Of a stretch of DNA of 60,000 nt, positions 1 through 60,000 are shown piece by piece. Position 1 is the stretch's first letter; every line of letters begins with the position of its first letter. A program made the translations under genes and the position numbers. The DNA is from Cristatella mucedo (lineage: Eukaryota > Bryozoa > Phylactolaemata > Cristatellidae): the NCBI GenBank assembly GCA_009760855.2, contig WPIO01000004.1, positions 7,574,001 to 7,634,000 on the forward strand, read 5' to 3'. The notes under the pieces are model-generated. The model was given only the letters and a program-made list of their open reading frames with translations, had not been told where the DNA came from and did no database searches.

Positions 1-600
1 GGTAGAAGAGCCCTGGCTACTTTTGCCTGCTTGCAGCTGGCAATTCTTAATTGGCTGCTGTGTGGCTGGATCGTAAATTGTGAGCACCTCACTGCTGTGT
101 TAACACTCAAAGCATTTTGGTGAGAATCGATGCGCTACTGTGGCACATTCTCGATTTGCCTCTGTATGTCATGTTTCCTTTACAGCATAAGTGCCAAGAA
201 AGATTTAAGTTCTCTGATGGTGCTGTAAAAATATGTTATTATAATTATTATTACTATGTGAACGTTCGTACTGAATATGAAACAGCCGTACCAGCTGATC
301 ATCTCTGTACTGGCATTGTCAAGGAGTCTTTGGTATTCAGCCTCTTTTTAAGGTTTCTGGTCCTGATTTATTGCTGGAATCCTGGTGTTCTGTTGCATGA
401 ATACTTAGCGTCCAAAGCGGGACCAGTTATTTTCATTGCCGTTATTGTTTTAAAGCCTCTGATAGAGGCTTGGTGGACCACTCAGCTATTCGTTTGCTTA
501 CCTGTACTGTGTTTCCCTGAGAAGGGCCACGATCGCTATCTGCACTACTGGTGTAGTTTGTTGAGCTGCTCACCAGTTTTTGCTGCTGTGATTTTTACAG
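1..600. other. Probable intron of the upstream gene with a LINE 3'-tail fragment
   Basis: No coding exon can be supported here. Bases about 170-255 (gtgccaagaaagatttaag, then an A/T-rich tail with TTA repeats) are a degenerate copy of the LINE 3' tail seen many times in the window. The 222-codon open frame crossing 117-785 is not conserved-looking and runs through this repeat. Confidence 0.4.
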
Positions 601-678
601 GACGGCAGCTACCTGAAGCCGTATCTAGAGCAGGTGAAAGCAGAGCAAGAGGAGAAATCAGCCTGGAAAATGATGTAA
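601..678 (+). CDS. Putative terminal coding exon of an unrecognised upstream gene
   Basis: Seen: a pyrimidine-rich acceptor ending tgatttttacag is followed at 601 by an open frame of 25 codons ending in TAA at 676-678. The peptide is charged and helix-like (it contains YLKPYLEQVKAEQEEK and ends AWKMM). An AATAAA follows 120 bases later, as expected for a last exon. A second frame from the same acceptor stays open to a TGA at 783-785, so the reading frame is not settled; I prefer the Lys/Glu-rich frame because it looks like a protein C-terminus. I do not recognise the family. The rest of this gene would lie left of the window on the plus strand. Confidence 0.45.
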   Translation, partial: DGSYLKPYLEQVKAEQEEKSAWKMM

Positions 679-800
679 CCCATCGTGTTTTATTGAGATT
701 TGAACAGTGCGTATGCTTTGATAACAAACTTTGCTTTGATGGCACCATAATGTGTGTGAACAGGCAAGCACAGAAACATAGGTGATTGTCTGACTGTTGA

Positions 801-806
801 AATAAA
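801..806 (+). terminator. Polyadenylation signal AATAAA
   Basis: A canonical AATAAA lies 120 bases after the proposed stop codon at 676-678 and is followed by a T/G-rich stretch (ttacttgtgctcc), the usual layout of a metazoan poly(A) site. It supports the view that 601-820 is the 3' end of a plus-strand gene. Confidence 0.5.
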
Positions 807-1639
807 TGTCCTATTATCTTACTTGTGCTCCTTCGCTCTTGCAAAAGATCTGTTCGTCTGTATCTTTTTGCTGATCTATTAACGGTGGGTATATCCCGGA
901 GTCAGGTACTTCTATGCAAGTATTGGACTGGTTCAAATACGAACCGTAGGAGAAACTGCCGCTGTGCTGTGTACCACGTACAGGATTATCCAAGCCAGCT
1001 GCTGTAAGGAAGCGACTAAATTAATTTGCTTCACGATTAAGGAGCTCGTGCACTCGTCGAGCACTCTTTTGAGCTCCACTTCGTTTATGCCTATCAACTT
1101 CATAATTACCGTCGGTAATGGAATTCAATGTCCAAATTCAGAGGCCAAACATCGAGCACTCATTTGTGTGTAGGACTTGCCGTCGTTCACTGAATCCAGT
1201 GTTTAGGTCTTGAGAGCAAGCAGCCCTCACTGCATAAGTGGGACTAGGAGGGACCACCAATGCATTTGTATAGTGCATTGCGTAAACTAAATCTGTACTA
1301 GTGGCCGCAAGTTTTGCAGTCTTTGGCTTCCTGTGAGTGCAGTAGATACACTCGGGGTGGGGGTCTAGACGAAATCCTAGCTGCCTGTGGCTGTACATTC
1401 TTTTTTTTTGGAGGGGGGTGATAAGAGTGTGCGAAAACATTTGTCGCCAGAACCAAAACAAACTCATGCTGCTGGCATGCATGAATTTACTGTGACGTCG
1501 CACAACGATTCTTAATGACCTCCCTTGTCTGATCAGGCTTAGGGCCACAAGCTTTTGCGTCGTCTCTTCTGATGTAGCACATTCCACTGAACAAATTGTT
1601 TTACTAGAAAGGTCGGTTACTGGTGTGGGACGAACACTA
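807..1639. other. Intergenic, nothing recognised
   Basis: No exon, RNA gene or clear repeat is recognised. Short open frames on both strands lack coding character. Confidence 0.3.
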
Positions 1640-2350
1640 TCCTAGTCGCCCGTCGAAATGGTTCCTCAGTCGTTCGTCGGGGGTACAAATCAGGCCGATG
1701 CTCCAGTGCCAAGCAAGGATTCGTCAAAAAGTACTCTACTGTTTGGTTATTGTTGGTCAAGCAAGTTAAATTTCAAGTTGGCTCGAAACTGCTTGGGGGT
1801 CGTTGCATTTGGCAGCAAGGCAACGAGGCTGTGCTGCACACACTCAAACCAGAGAACTACTTTTCGCTAAATCCTCGTTTGGCGCTGGGGCAGCACAAGA
1901 CACTGACGACGAGATTCGAAGCAAGAATACTTTACCGGCGAAACTAAGTTAATCGTTTATGGTAACTGCAAACGTCGATACTACGTTCGACTCGCGAGTG
2001 GTGAAGCATATGCTGATGCCTACTTGCAACATACTGTGAAGTCCGGATCCGGAACAGTGATGGTATGCAGAGGCATCGAAGCAGGTGGTGAAGAGACACT
2101 TCATCGCATTGAGGGCTGAATAAATAAAAAAAACTTGCAACCTGCAAATCCTGGACAGCATGGGAGTGCCGGGTGCACTACGACTGCTTGGTACTAATTT
2201 CTTTTTACCAACATGACAAATGATCCAAAAATAAGTTGTAATGAAGTTTCTCGACAGGTGGTCTTGCTTGTATTTCATGCTTGCAGTGGCCGAGTCAGAG
2301 ACCGAACCTTAAACCGATTGAACATCTATGGGTTGAAGCTCCAGACCGGA
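1640..2350 (+). pseudogene. Decayed Tc1/mariner-type transposase
   Basis: Seen: an open stretch at 1940-2119 contains HTVKSGSGTVMVCRGIEAGG, matching the Tc1 transposase block usually written as PTVKHGGGSVMVWGCF. It then hits a TGA. Further on, about 2205-2280 reads FYQHD then NDPK after a one-base slip (the Tc1 QDNDPKHT block with a catalytic Asp). About 2283-2345 reads WPSQRPNLKPIEHLW, the Tc1 WPSQSPDLNPIEHLW block. The order and spacing are those of a Tc1 DDE catalytic domain, so identification is firm, but stops and frameshifts show it is dead. The terminal inverted repeats were not located, so the element limits are approximate. Confidence 0.82.
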
Positions 2351-3979
2351 GGTCGGCAAATACCGGCCTTTAGGCCAGATACGGCTTAACTAGTATTCCA
2401 GTCCGGCCTAACGCCCCCTAGTTATTAATTTTGCACCTGCCTAATTGAATTGTCGAGGTTTCGTACCGTTCATAACTGCTGGCTGCAGCTCAAACTGTGG
2501 CTCGTGTTTATTTTTAGAACTGGTGTCTAGAACTCTGTCTCTTTTAGAACTCGCTTCTATGAAACAGAAGCAGCTGACTGGGTGGGGGGTGGGGATAAAC
2601 GATGATAGACGGCAACCCTACAATTGCTGTGCATGACTTCGCGTCTGTTGAGACTGTTTTTCCGTATGGCAACGCCCACTACCTAACCGATGGAGTGGGT
2701 GTGGTTTCTTCTGACCTAATTTGCCTGTTTGACCTCCTGAAATGGTCTACTAGTTCGATAAGTTTGCCGACCCCAGCTCCAGACAGTAACGTCGATCGCC
2801 GGTCGAATTATGGGACACAGTTTAAGTGGTTTGGCAGGCTATACCTTTCGATGTGACTAAAATTTCCGGTTCATGCCATCCTGAATATCGTAAATAATAC
2901 TACAGCATTCATGCTTCTACGTCCCAGCATGTGGTTGTCAAAAGGATTGTGCTAAATAAATCCTGCGTTTGGGGCCAAATAAATGCTGAGGGATTAATTA
3001 ACTTAAGCTTTACCGATGTCCCTACTAGGAGCCCAGTTGAACGTAAGCTGTCGATATGAAGCTTTTTACGGACGTAGTGGCACCATTCGGTCTCAAATCA
3101 ATACCAGGGCTTAGGTGAGTGGAAACCGAGGGCACGATCTCAAAAGGATTTGAGGTTGGCTGGTGTCGCGGCCAAAGTCCATGGTCAAAGGAGTGCATTA
3201 GGAGAGAACCTCCAGGGGAAGCCCAAGAAAGAATATTTGAAATAGGTTAAGAGAATGATGAGACATTTAAGCCACGAGACAAATCTGTTACATGCCTGAG
3301 GGTACTACCACAATTTAATGTGCTTTTACTTTTACACTCCTTGAAACTTGATGCTTAGGGTTCGACCATAATGATATGTAACATAATTAATATGTAATAG
3401 GTTATGATAGGTTACATAATGATAAAGCTAAGAAGACATAATGAAAACGAAGAGGCACAGCCACAGCTATGGCCATCAAGCTTACTCATCGGGCTTACTG
3501 GGAGATTCACTTGCAGCTTCTGAACCCAAAGGTCTATCATCGTGTTCGCAGCGCTTGCATATGCCAAAAGTGGCTGTTAACCGTGTTGTTCTCGGCTCTG
3601 TTGTCTACCACCGAGCAATGTATCAGTTTTGACAGCCACCTAGCCTCGAAGCAGTGTTCGGCACTACCGTAAGCCACAAGAACATTTGCGATAATACAAT
3701 AATAATATAATTCATTTTGTTCTGTACTTATGCGCATCGCCGCTGGCGCGTTCTCGGCCAGACCTTGTTCGGGGCGAATACCTCAACCGCTGGGCCAAAC
3801 CAAATCGGCAGTTAATGTAGCTGTCAAGGTTTAAATCACCTGTCTGTTAGCGTATATACTCGTATGGGTGTAAATCTTAAACTCTGGATAGGCACAATCA
3901 ACTAGCATGCCCTAAAGCAGACTTTACCTAAGCTACCTGTGGTTGAGATACTGAGGCCGATAGACTTGGATTCGCATTA
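2351..3979. other. Intergenic, A/T-rich with palindromic GC patch
   Basis: Contains a short self-complementary GC patch (ggtcggcaaataccggcc and neighbouring ggcct/aggcc words, 2350-2425) and an A/T repeat patch near 3370-3430 (repeated aggttacataat/aatatgtaa words). A SINE fragment at about 3745-3805 is listed separately. No exon recognised. Confidence 0.3.
3745..3805 (-). repeat. Fragment of tRNA-derived SINE (family B)
   Basis: The segment gccagaccttgttcggggcg ... ccgctgggccaaaccaaatcgg is the reverse complement of the tRNA-like head of the SINE at 58,060 (tttggtttagtggttaagg ... cgccccgaccaaggtctg). Only the head with the A-box part is left. Confidence 0.6.
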
Positions 3980-3987
3980 GTATAGAA

Positions 3988-4177
3988 CAGTGGTTCTCGA
4001 CCTTCCTAATGCCGCGACCCTTTAATACAGTTCCTCATGTTGTGACGACCCCCAAGCATACAATTATCGCGTGCAAAATGTGGAAATGCGTGTTTTTCGA
4101 TGATGACGTTAGGCGACTCCTGTAAAAGGGTCGTTCGACCTCCAAAGGGGTTGCGACCCACAGGTTAAAAACCACTG
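3988..4177. mobile_element. SPIN-like hAT non-autonomous element (MITE), 190 bp
   Basis: Seen: the element begins cagtggttctcgaccttcct and ends ggttaaaaaccactg, giving inverted ends CAGTGGTT/AACCACTG. It is flanked by a perfect 8-bp direct repeat GTATAGAA (3980-3987 and 4178-4185), the target-site duplication size of hAT transposons. Subterminal sequence on the right (gggtcgttcgacctccaaag then gggttgcgacccacaggtt) and on the left (cctaatgccgcgacccttta) is, from memory of the family, near-identical to SPACE INVADERS (SPIN) elements known from several tetrapods and a few invertebrates through horizontal transfer. There is no coding sequence; it would need a transposase in trans. Confidence 0.88.
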
Positions 4178-4185
4178 GTATAGAA

Positions 4186-4512
4186 GGAGAGAAGCATAGG
4201 CGACTAGGGAAGACGGTGGAGGAACTAAGCAGTAAAGAAGCAACAACCCAGGATGGTTGAAAATACGAGCGTAGGTCGGTGGCAGGACCTAGCTCGATCA
4301 GACAGATATAACTTTAAGCACCCAGTGGCTGATCGACCTGACGGTTATGTGTGTGTATCTCCGTTTATAACTCCACCAAGAGATGAAGACTATGTGGTGC
4401 TACGCACGAGAGTTTTGTGTAGCGCACTCACTGCCTAAGTGGCTTTCGGTACGAATTCGGTAGCCAACGGACTTCATCTCACGCAACACAGATAAAATGG
4501 GAAGCATAGCAG
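4186..4512. other. Intergenic, nothing recognised
   Basis: A 61-codon open frame (4253-4438) lacks splice context or family resemblance. No repeat was recognised. Confidence 0.3.
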
Positions 4513-5475
4513 TCAGAAGAGCAGTTGAGGTAGTAAGTAGCATGGAATTAGTAGTTCAAGACCGCTGGAAATGGCCATAGTCAGAACAGGAGAGTAGTTT
4601 CGTTGAGTAAGAATTGTGGAAGCGAGTTCCACAGTCTGACCTGCAGAGTTAAAGTTTCTATCGCCAACGGTCTTTAAGCGGAGGAATGGAACAGCTAAGT
4701 TATTGTCCATACAAGACCTGAAGCCACGAAGAGGCTGAAACTGATGCAGCAGTTCACCTAGGTATGGAGGAGCCAAACCATGGCGGACCTTATGGGTCAG
4801 CGAAAGAACTTTGCTCTGTATCCGTTGATTAACCGACATCCATCGTATCTCTTTTAGCAGAAGAAACACGTGCTCAAACCTCTGGGACTTGAAGACTAGC
4901 CTTGCAGCCATATTCATAGCCAGCTGCAGTGGCCTAGTTGATTTCTTTGGAAGCCCAGCCAGAAGGGAGTTACAATAATCAAGCCAAGACGGAACTGAGG
5001 AGCTAGTAGGATTTCTTGCAAGCCACTGTGGAAGACAGCTCCTAATCGTATATAGGGATCGGACGTGATGGCTAGCTGTAGAAGCAGTCTTCGGAATGAA
5101 GCTTTGAAATTGAGGCAGCTGTCGAAAACGGCACCTAGATTTCAAGCTCGTGGTGATGGTCGCACAATAGCATCACCAATCAGAAGAGCAAAGCTTTTTA
5201 ATCCAGCCACACGCTTAGGGTGTCCTATGAGCAGCAGTTTGGTTTAGTTGTCATTTAGTTTCAAGAAGTTTTCCGATATCCAGGATCGAATGTCGGAAAG
5301 GCAAGCATTCAGCTTATCAGTTGCTGCAGCAGATTCCGACGGTTTGAATGACAAATACAGCTGAGTATCGTCAGCATAAAAGTGATATCTTTTTCCATGG
5401 GCCTTAATAACTTTTCCCAGAGGTTGAGTATAAATGGAAAACAGCAAGGGACCGAGGATGGACTCTTGAGGGAGT
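4513..5475 (-). pseudogene. CR1/L2-like LINE reverse transcriptase relic (second subfamily)
   Basis: Read on the minus strand from about 5475 down, the sequence encodes a non-LTR reverse transcriptase: [13 protein letters not shown] contains the YADD catalytic motif, followed by [12 protein letters not shown], the usual CR1/L2 block after the palm. The frame then breaks; the thumb region at 5145-4513 retains fragments such as LPQFLLNET. It is clearly diverged from the main family in the window (39.3 kb copy) and contains stops and frameshifts, so it is inactive. A related fragment lies at 34.73-35.0 kb. Confidence 0.85.
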
Positions 5476-5479
5476 CCAC

Positions 5480-6100
5480 AGGTGACCGGTCTCGTGGTAA
5501 GTTGCTAAAATATTTAAAACATTAAACTATATTAGGATGTTTTGAATTGCTACGTAGCACATCAAAGCCGCTGTTAGCTATGGTCCAAGAAAGGTTTCAT
5601 GGTCGGTCGATAGAGTTGAATGCTGTCGAGATATCTGGCTGGACCGAGACGAGACGTGCCACCATAAGTCGCGGCGTAGGATGCTTGACGTCAAAAGAGC
5701 CGCAAGACTAGCAGTATGGAAGCCCAAAGCCTGCTTCAAAAAATAATGCAAGCAGATCAAAGAAGTTCAATTAAAACGACACTATTATTAAGACATACAA
5801 TTGCATAATTTTTGAATGGATCAATGAGCTTTGTAGTTGAACAGAGAGCAGTCACAGAAGGGAGTTCAAATTATTTACCTGTTAGATGAACACTCCGCTG
5901 CTTTTGAGATATTTCTTGAGCCGTACCTAAGTAAGGTTCTCAATTCTATATTCAAACAATTTACTAGCTTTCTCAGAGCCAAGAGCTTGCAGCCACGGCA
6001 CAGCATTAAATTCGATGCATATTTTATAGGCACCGTCCACGTCGGTGGTTTGGCTGTGCAATAGGCTAACCGTCGGATTGGTCCATTTGTCCGATTTTAC
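5480..6100. other. Intergenic, nothing recognised
   Basis: Moderately A/T-rich; only short open frames without coding character or repeat identity. Confidence 0.3.
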
Positions 6101-6479
6101 TGCTTATGTTAACCAGGAAATGTTTCGAGTCAGAACGACAGTCTTCTTTTGAAAATCGCGAGAATGTCTATGCAGCGGCCGTGGCCTCTTGCATTTTCAA
6201 CCGACTGCTGCCTCCTTTTACCTCGACGGGCTCTCCCATCAGGTCTGTTCTCGCAGAATCAGTTTCCGCCGAAGTCACTGCCTCCTCCTCAAACGTCCGA
6301 TAGCAAAAATCATCGCGAAGCTCGCTAAGGTTCCGAGAGGATCTTCCTCGGGTGTGACCATAATATCGCTCACAGCGGCAGTGGCTTTTTGGGCATCGGA
6401 CGAGGGCCATCGTAAAATGCACAGCGACCGTACAACGCTGCAGAATCGGCGCGCGTTCGCGCTAAGTCGATACGCGAAG

Positions 6480-6749
6480 ATGGACCGGCCGAAAGTTCTG
6501 CACAGCAATCGTACCGCCGATTACTCGACTAGTAGTTCTGGGAGTGAGCAATACCTTTCTTATGAGAGGTTTTCTTGGGAGAAGTCGGAGGGAAATCTTG
6601 TTGCCGATTTATTAAAGGACCCGCTGTCCACTTCTCCAAGTGGCTCCTTAAAGACCACCGCGCAGCAGCTAATTTATTGCGTTATGCGTGGGTCGCCTTA
6701 CCAGCCTGCAGCAGAACCTAAAGTGAACAGAAAACTTACAGCAAATTGA
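6480..6749 (+). CDS. Unassigned open frame, possible exon or small gene
   Basis: An ATG-initiated frame of 89 codons plus stop starts MDRPKVLHSN and is rich in Ser (STSSSGSEQYLSYERF). The same frame is open upstream to about 6189 without an ATG other than one at 6418. The minus strand over 6168-6508 is also open in two frames, so the region may simply be stop-poor. I recognise no domain, signal peptide or membrane segment, and no clear Kozak context or poly(A) signal follows. It could be an exon of an unknown gene or chance. Confidence 0.2.
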   Translation: MDRPKVLHSNRTADYSTSSSGSEQYLSYERFSWEKSEGNLVADLLKDPLSTSPSGSLKTTAQQLIYCVMRGSPYQPAAEPKVNRKLTAN

Positions 6750-7640
6750 ATTACTTTACAAAAGGTCCATATTGCTCAAATGCAGCCGCGGTACAGCGAA
6801 TCTACAGATACAATGCAGTAAAATACTTCGCAGTCGGTACTTGGTGAGCTTTTTAACAATACGTGGAGCCACGTCTGTGAACATTTATTTGCTCAATAGA
6901 AAGCATAATAGTGTTCCATAAAGTGCATAAAGACGAGCAAGATAAGCCTGTGTTCCGTGGCACTTCAGCTGATGAAATGCTGTCGCTCTCGCTCGCAACG
7001 TCGTAGCTCGCGGCAGCGAAAGCAATCTCTAGGTAAATTTGTCATCCTATGCCTACTTCTAAAATGTTGACTCACAGTAGTGAAATAATTTTGCCATTAC
7101 TTTTCTGTCTCGTGTCTAGTATTTTCATAATGAGCATGCGATCAATACTCTAATCGGAGAAACCAGTTACTCTAATGAGAACGTGAATTCGGATACGTTG
7201 CAGGCTATTATGTGACTTCATTAATCGCGGCGGAAACTTACGCTTACATGCGTTAGAAGAGATTAAGCATTACGCCCGGTAAAAAGCATCATTTCAAAAA
7301 ATTTCTATTATTGCCAATGTATATAGAGGTTCATAAGCCGCGGGCGATACCAAAGGCCCAACTCACGTAAAGGTGCTGGCCTTAATGGTAGACGACCAAT
7401 ACTTGTGAAACAAGCATCTCTAAGCGCAGCCCACGAGTTGCAAGAGTAGCTCCGACGCAGGAAGGCATGCGTGGTGCGGTAACATAGCAGAGCGTCCGGC
7501 GGATGATCGCTACCGCCAGCTCTGGTCAGCTATCCACGCGCAACTCTCTTCGCTCCTCTCACCTTCCGTTCTCTGTTCCGTGCCTTCCCGCGACTGCCAC
7601 TGCGCTGCGTCGATCAAGAGGCGACGCAGTCTGCCCTCGC
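6750..7640. other. Intergenic, nothing recognised
   Basis: No exon or repeat is recognised. The GC content rises toward 7.5 kb, where overlapping open frames occur on both strands (7503-7709 and 7510-7827), most likely by chance. Confidence 0.3.
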
Positions 7641-7649
7641 AGAAGCACG

Positions 7650-7818
7650 ATACCACTGACCATTGCTGCAAAGGAAACGCTGATCGTGTTTCCTTTGCAG
7701 CAAATGTAAAGCGCCTAGAAAGAGATTGAGTTATCTGAGGGTGCTTTATCAAGTGTATTATTATTATTATTATTACGTTTATTATTAGTACTATTGTTAT
7801 TACTATTATTATTATTAA
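7650..7818 (+). repeat. LINE 3' tail fragment with TTA-rich end
   Basis: Contains caaatgtaaagcgcctagaa, then the rest of the conserved LINE 3' hairpin and an imperfect (TTA)n tract. Just before the hairpin a perfect 14-bp inverted repeat (7665-7678 with 7688-7701, loop of 9) is present. Confidence 0.8.
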
Positions 7819-8204
7819 GGAACACAAAACAATGACACAGTCAGCGTGAACAGGATGCTGTATAGTCTGGACAGCAGACGGTCGCAGCGACCCCGAAACT
7901 GTCGTGTGCAGGACCCACCGCTATTAGGAGCAGTCGCGACTAAACGTCAGGCAGCCAAGTACGATGTGTGTGCAATGTGTTTTCGAGCTTCTGCCTGAGC
8001 TCGAGGAATCCGATCGAAGCCGATCCAGAGTAGCAACCAGGCTGATCAGTCCAACTGAATAATCAAAGGAAAACATGGCTGCTTCTGTATGTATACTAGA
8101 TCTTTGAGCGAGTTCAAATTAAGCCGCCGAATTAAATGGCTATAGCCCGGTGCTTATGCTACAAATATTGCACCAGTTACGCTTCCAATCTTTGCATTCT
8201 GACA

Positions 8205-8528
8205 ATGTTTATGTCACCTCTAACCATGTTATCCCTGCTGACATAATGCTGATACAATAATAATAATAATAATACACTTGATAAAGCGCCCTCAGAGAAC
8301 TCAATCTCTTTCTAGGCGCTTTATATTTGCTGCAGAGGGAAATGCAATTGAATAGTGAGTAATATCATGCTTAATAAACCAACAACATGAATAACATGGT
8401 TAGGGATGGTATTACTCACCGCATGATCATGTTATTTTTTTTACAGCATATGTAAATTGCCTAGAAAGAGATATAAAAGTTTTCCGAGAGCGTTATACAA
8501 ATGTATTATGATCATTATTGCTATTATT
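8205..8528. repeat. Three LINE 3'-end fragments in opposite orientations
   Basis: About 8205-8250 is a plus-strand 3'-UTR fragment (tgtcacctctaaccatgtta). About 8258-8410 is a minus-strand tail (cttgataaagcgccctcaga, then UTR to aacatggttagg). About 8441-8528 is a plus-strand tail (gcctagaaagagatataaaa, then TTA repeats). The inverted pair makes a long imperfect hairpin just upstream of the GC-rich first-exon region. Confidence 0.75.
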
Positions 8529-8559
8529 AAATGCCATTCGAGCTGTGAGCCGGCGACGC

Positions 8560-9470
8560 GCCGCCGCACCGCGCTCCGACCGGGCGCACCCGGCGGAAGT
8601 CGCCGGGCAGTGACCTGCGCACTTGGCCGGGTTCGATTAGGCTGCGACACTCTGTGCCACGCCCGCACTATGCTCCGTGCGAGAGCTCTCCCGAACCGCC
8701 TGCAGCTACCGCCCAATGCAGCGGCCAGGCCACCGCGCCTATCTCCCGAGATTCGCCGCTAATGTCGCCCGCCCTCACTGCGATCTCTGAGCTGCATTTC
8801 AGCAAAAAAGAAGCACAAAATAAAAAAACAATGCTTCGTTTTCCGAGATTGCAATTGCAACCTGCCCTGGGCTGTTTGCGCCAATGACCACTTCATCGTC
8901 GAGAGCACGACTACACCATTCCGCAGAAATGGTCCGGAGGAAATCGCTGCTAATCGCTGGTCGGGCGGCCTCGGCCAAGCTCGGGCGTAGCGCTGAAAGC
9001 TTCCCGCCCGACTTCTGTAGAGCAACGGCCATATGCCTCGCAACGACGATAGATAAAGCGTTTTAAGCCGATCTTTCAATACTGAAGCTCCAGGCTTGTT
9101 CGCGCCACGGCCTCTTTTAAACAGCGAGTCCGCTTGCTGAAAGAAACGGCACGAGTACGAACGGCTCGGATCGCAGAATTCTGGATGGCGGAAAGTAAGA
9201 AAGGGAGCGTTTTTCCGGCGAGAGCGCGCACCCTATCGTGCGGCGTTCCTTGCGTAACGGAGAGAGCGTCTCTCTCGGCGGGTCTCTAAGCATCCCGGAT
9301 AGTGACGGCGAGGCAGTGGAGAGAGAAAGAGACGATCGCAGTGCGCCGCCGCCGAGCGAACGCGCAGAAAGCGCGAGCCAAACGAGAGCCGCAGCGCGCA
9401 GGCTCGCGGCGGCGGCGATGCGTCCGACGGCGGACGTCGCGCCGCGGTCGCCGCGACGAGAGCTATCGAA
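8560..9470 (+). promoter_or_regulatory. CpG-rich promoter / 5'UTR region of the prominin gene
   Basis: The stretch is much richer in GC and CpG than the rest of the window, most densely at 9200-9470 where runs such as gcgccgccgccgagcg occur. It ends directly at the proposed initiation codon at 9471. No TATA box or other core element could be placed with confidence; assignment as promoter and 5' leader is inferred from composition and position. Long overlapping frames here (up to 256 codons on the minus strand) reflect the lack of A/T-rich stop codons. Confidence 0.5.
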
Positions 9471-59842
<50,372 letters not shown>

Positions 59843-60000
59843 GTGAGTAATTTCACTCGGTGGTGCTTTTTATGCAACCTACAACATGCGACTTTGTAAG
59901 GCGGAAAGAACGCCCAAGAGAGGAGCTCTGTAGGGAAAACATGAGCAATTAAAGATCAATTGACTCAGCAGCCTTGTATGCGAATGGTGTAGCAGAAATG

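Noticed and set aside
117-785. 222-codon frame at the left edge
   Set aside because: It crosses a LINE tail, a splice acceptor and the proposed last exon in a different frame; no family resemblance.

Overview
This is a piece of an animal (metazoan) nuclear genome, most likely an invertebrate, although the species cannot be named from the sequence. It has intron-split coding sequence with GT/AG splice sites, an AATAAA polyadenylation signal, a CpG-rich promoter-like stretch, and a heavy load of decayed retrotransposons and DNA transposons. Long open frames are almost absent, and most that exist come from simple repeats or antisense of exons. Nothing prokaryotic (operons, Shine-Dalgarno sites, CRISPR) is present.

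The main content is one large plus-strand gene that I identify as a prominin (CD133-family pentaspan membrane glycoprotein). It runs from a GC-rich first exon near 9.47 kb to beyond the right edge. I could chain 24 coding exons (9471 to 59842) whose intron phases agree at every junction, giving 856 codons without a stop. The model reads: extracellular N-terminal domain (exons 1-2), TM1 + Cys-rich cytoplasmic turn + TM2 (exons 3-4), first large extracellular loop (exons 5-12), TM3 + short cytoplasmic loop + TM4 (exons 13-14), second large extracellular loop (exons 15-24). TM5 and the cytoplasmic tail must lie to the right of the window. All eleven N-glycosylation sequons that I see fall in predicted extracellular parts. 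Exons 4 (its donor), 5, 12, 17 and 18 are the least certain. No signal peptide is visible upstream of the first Met.

The left edge (601-806) holds what looks like the last coding exon and poly(A) signal of a different plus-strand gene that I do not recognise. Between the two genes lie a decayed Tc1/mariner transposase (about 1.64-2.35 kb), a 190-bp hAT element that strongly resembles the horizontally transferred SPIN family (3988-4177, perfect 8-bp target duplication), a minus-strand CR1/L2-like LINE relic (4.5-5.5 kb) and an unassigned open frame at 6.5 kb.

The introns of the prominin gene are packed with copies of one CR1/L2-like LINE family. The best copy, at 39.27-40.67 kb, has an RT domain with YADD and one nonsense codon. 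Its 3' end is a hairpin of roughly 50 nt followed by (TTA)n. That same tail ends at least one tRNA-derived SINE, so the SINE probably uses the LINE machinery. A second tRNA-headed SINE family is also present. Intron 2 holds a 1.7-kb element with about 175-bp terminal inverted repeats and a 9-bp target duplication (Mutator-like). One of its arms contains an expanded 10-bp minisatellite of about 50 units; a second, truncated copy in intron 20 shows the unexpanded arm. Long (TG)n and (TA)n microsatellites occur at 17.8, 20.5, 47.3, 49.9 and 51.6 kb.
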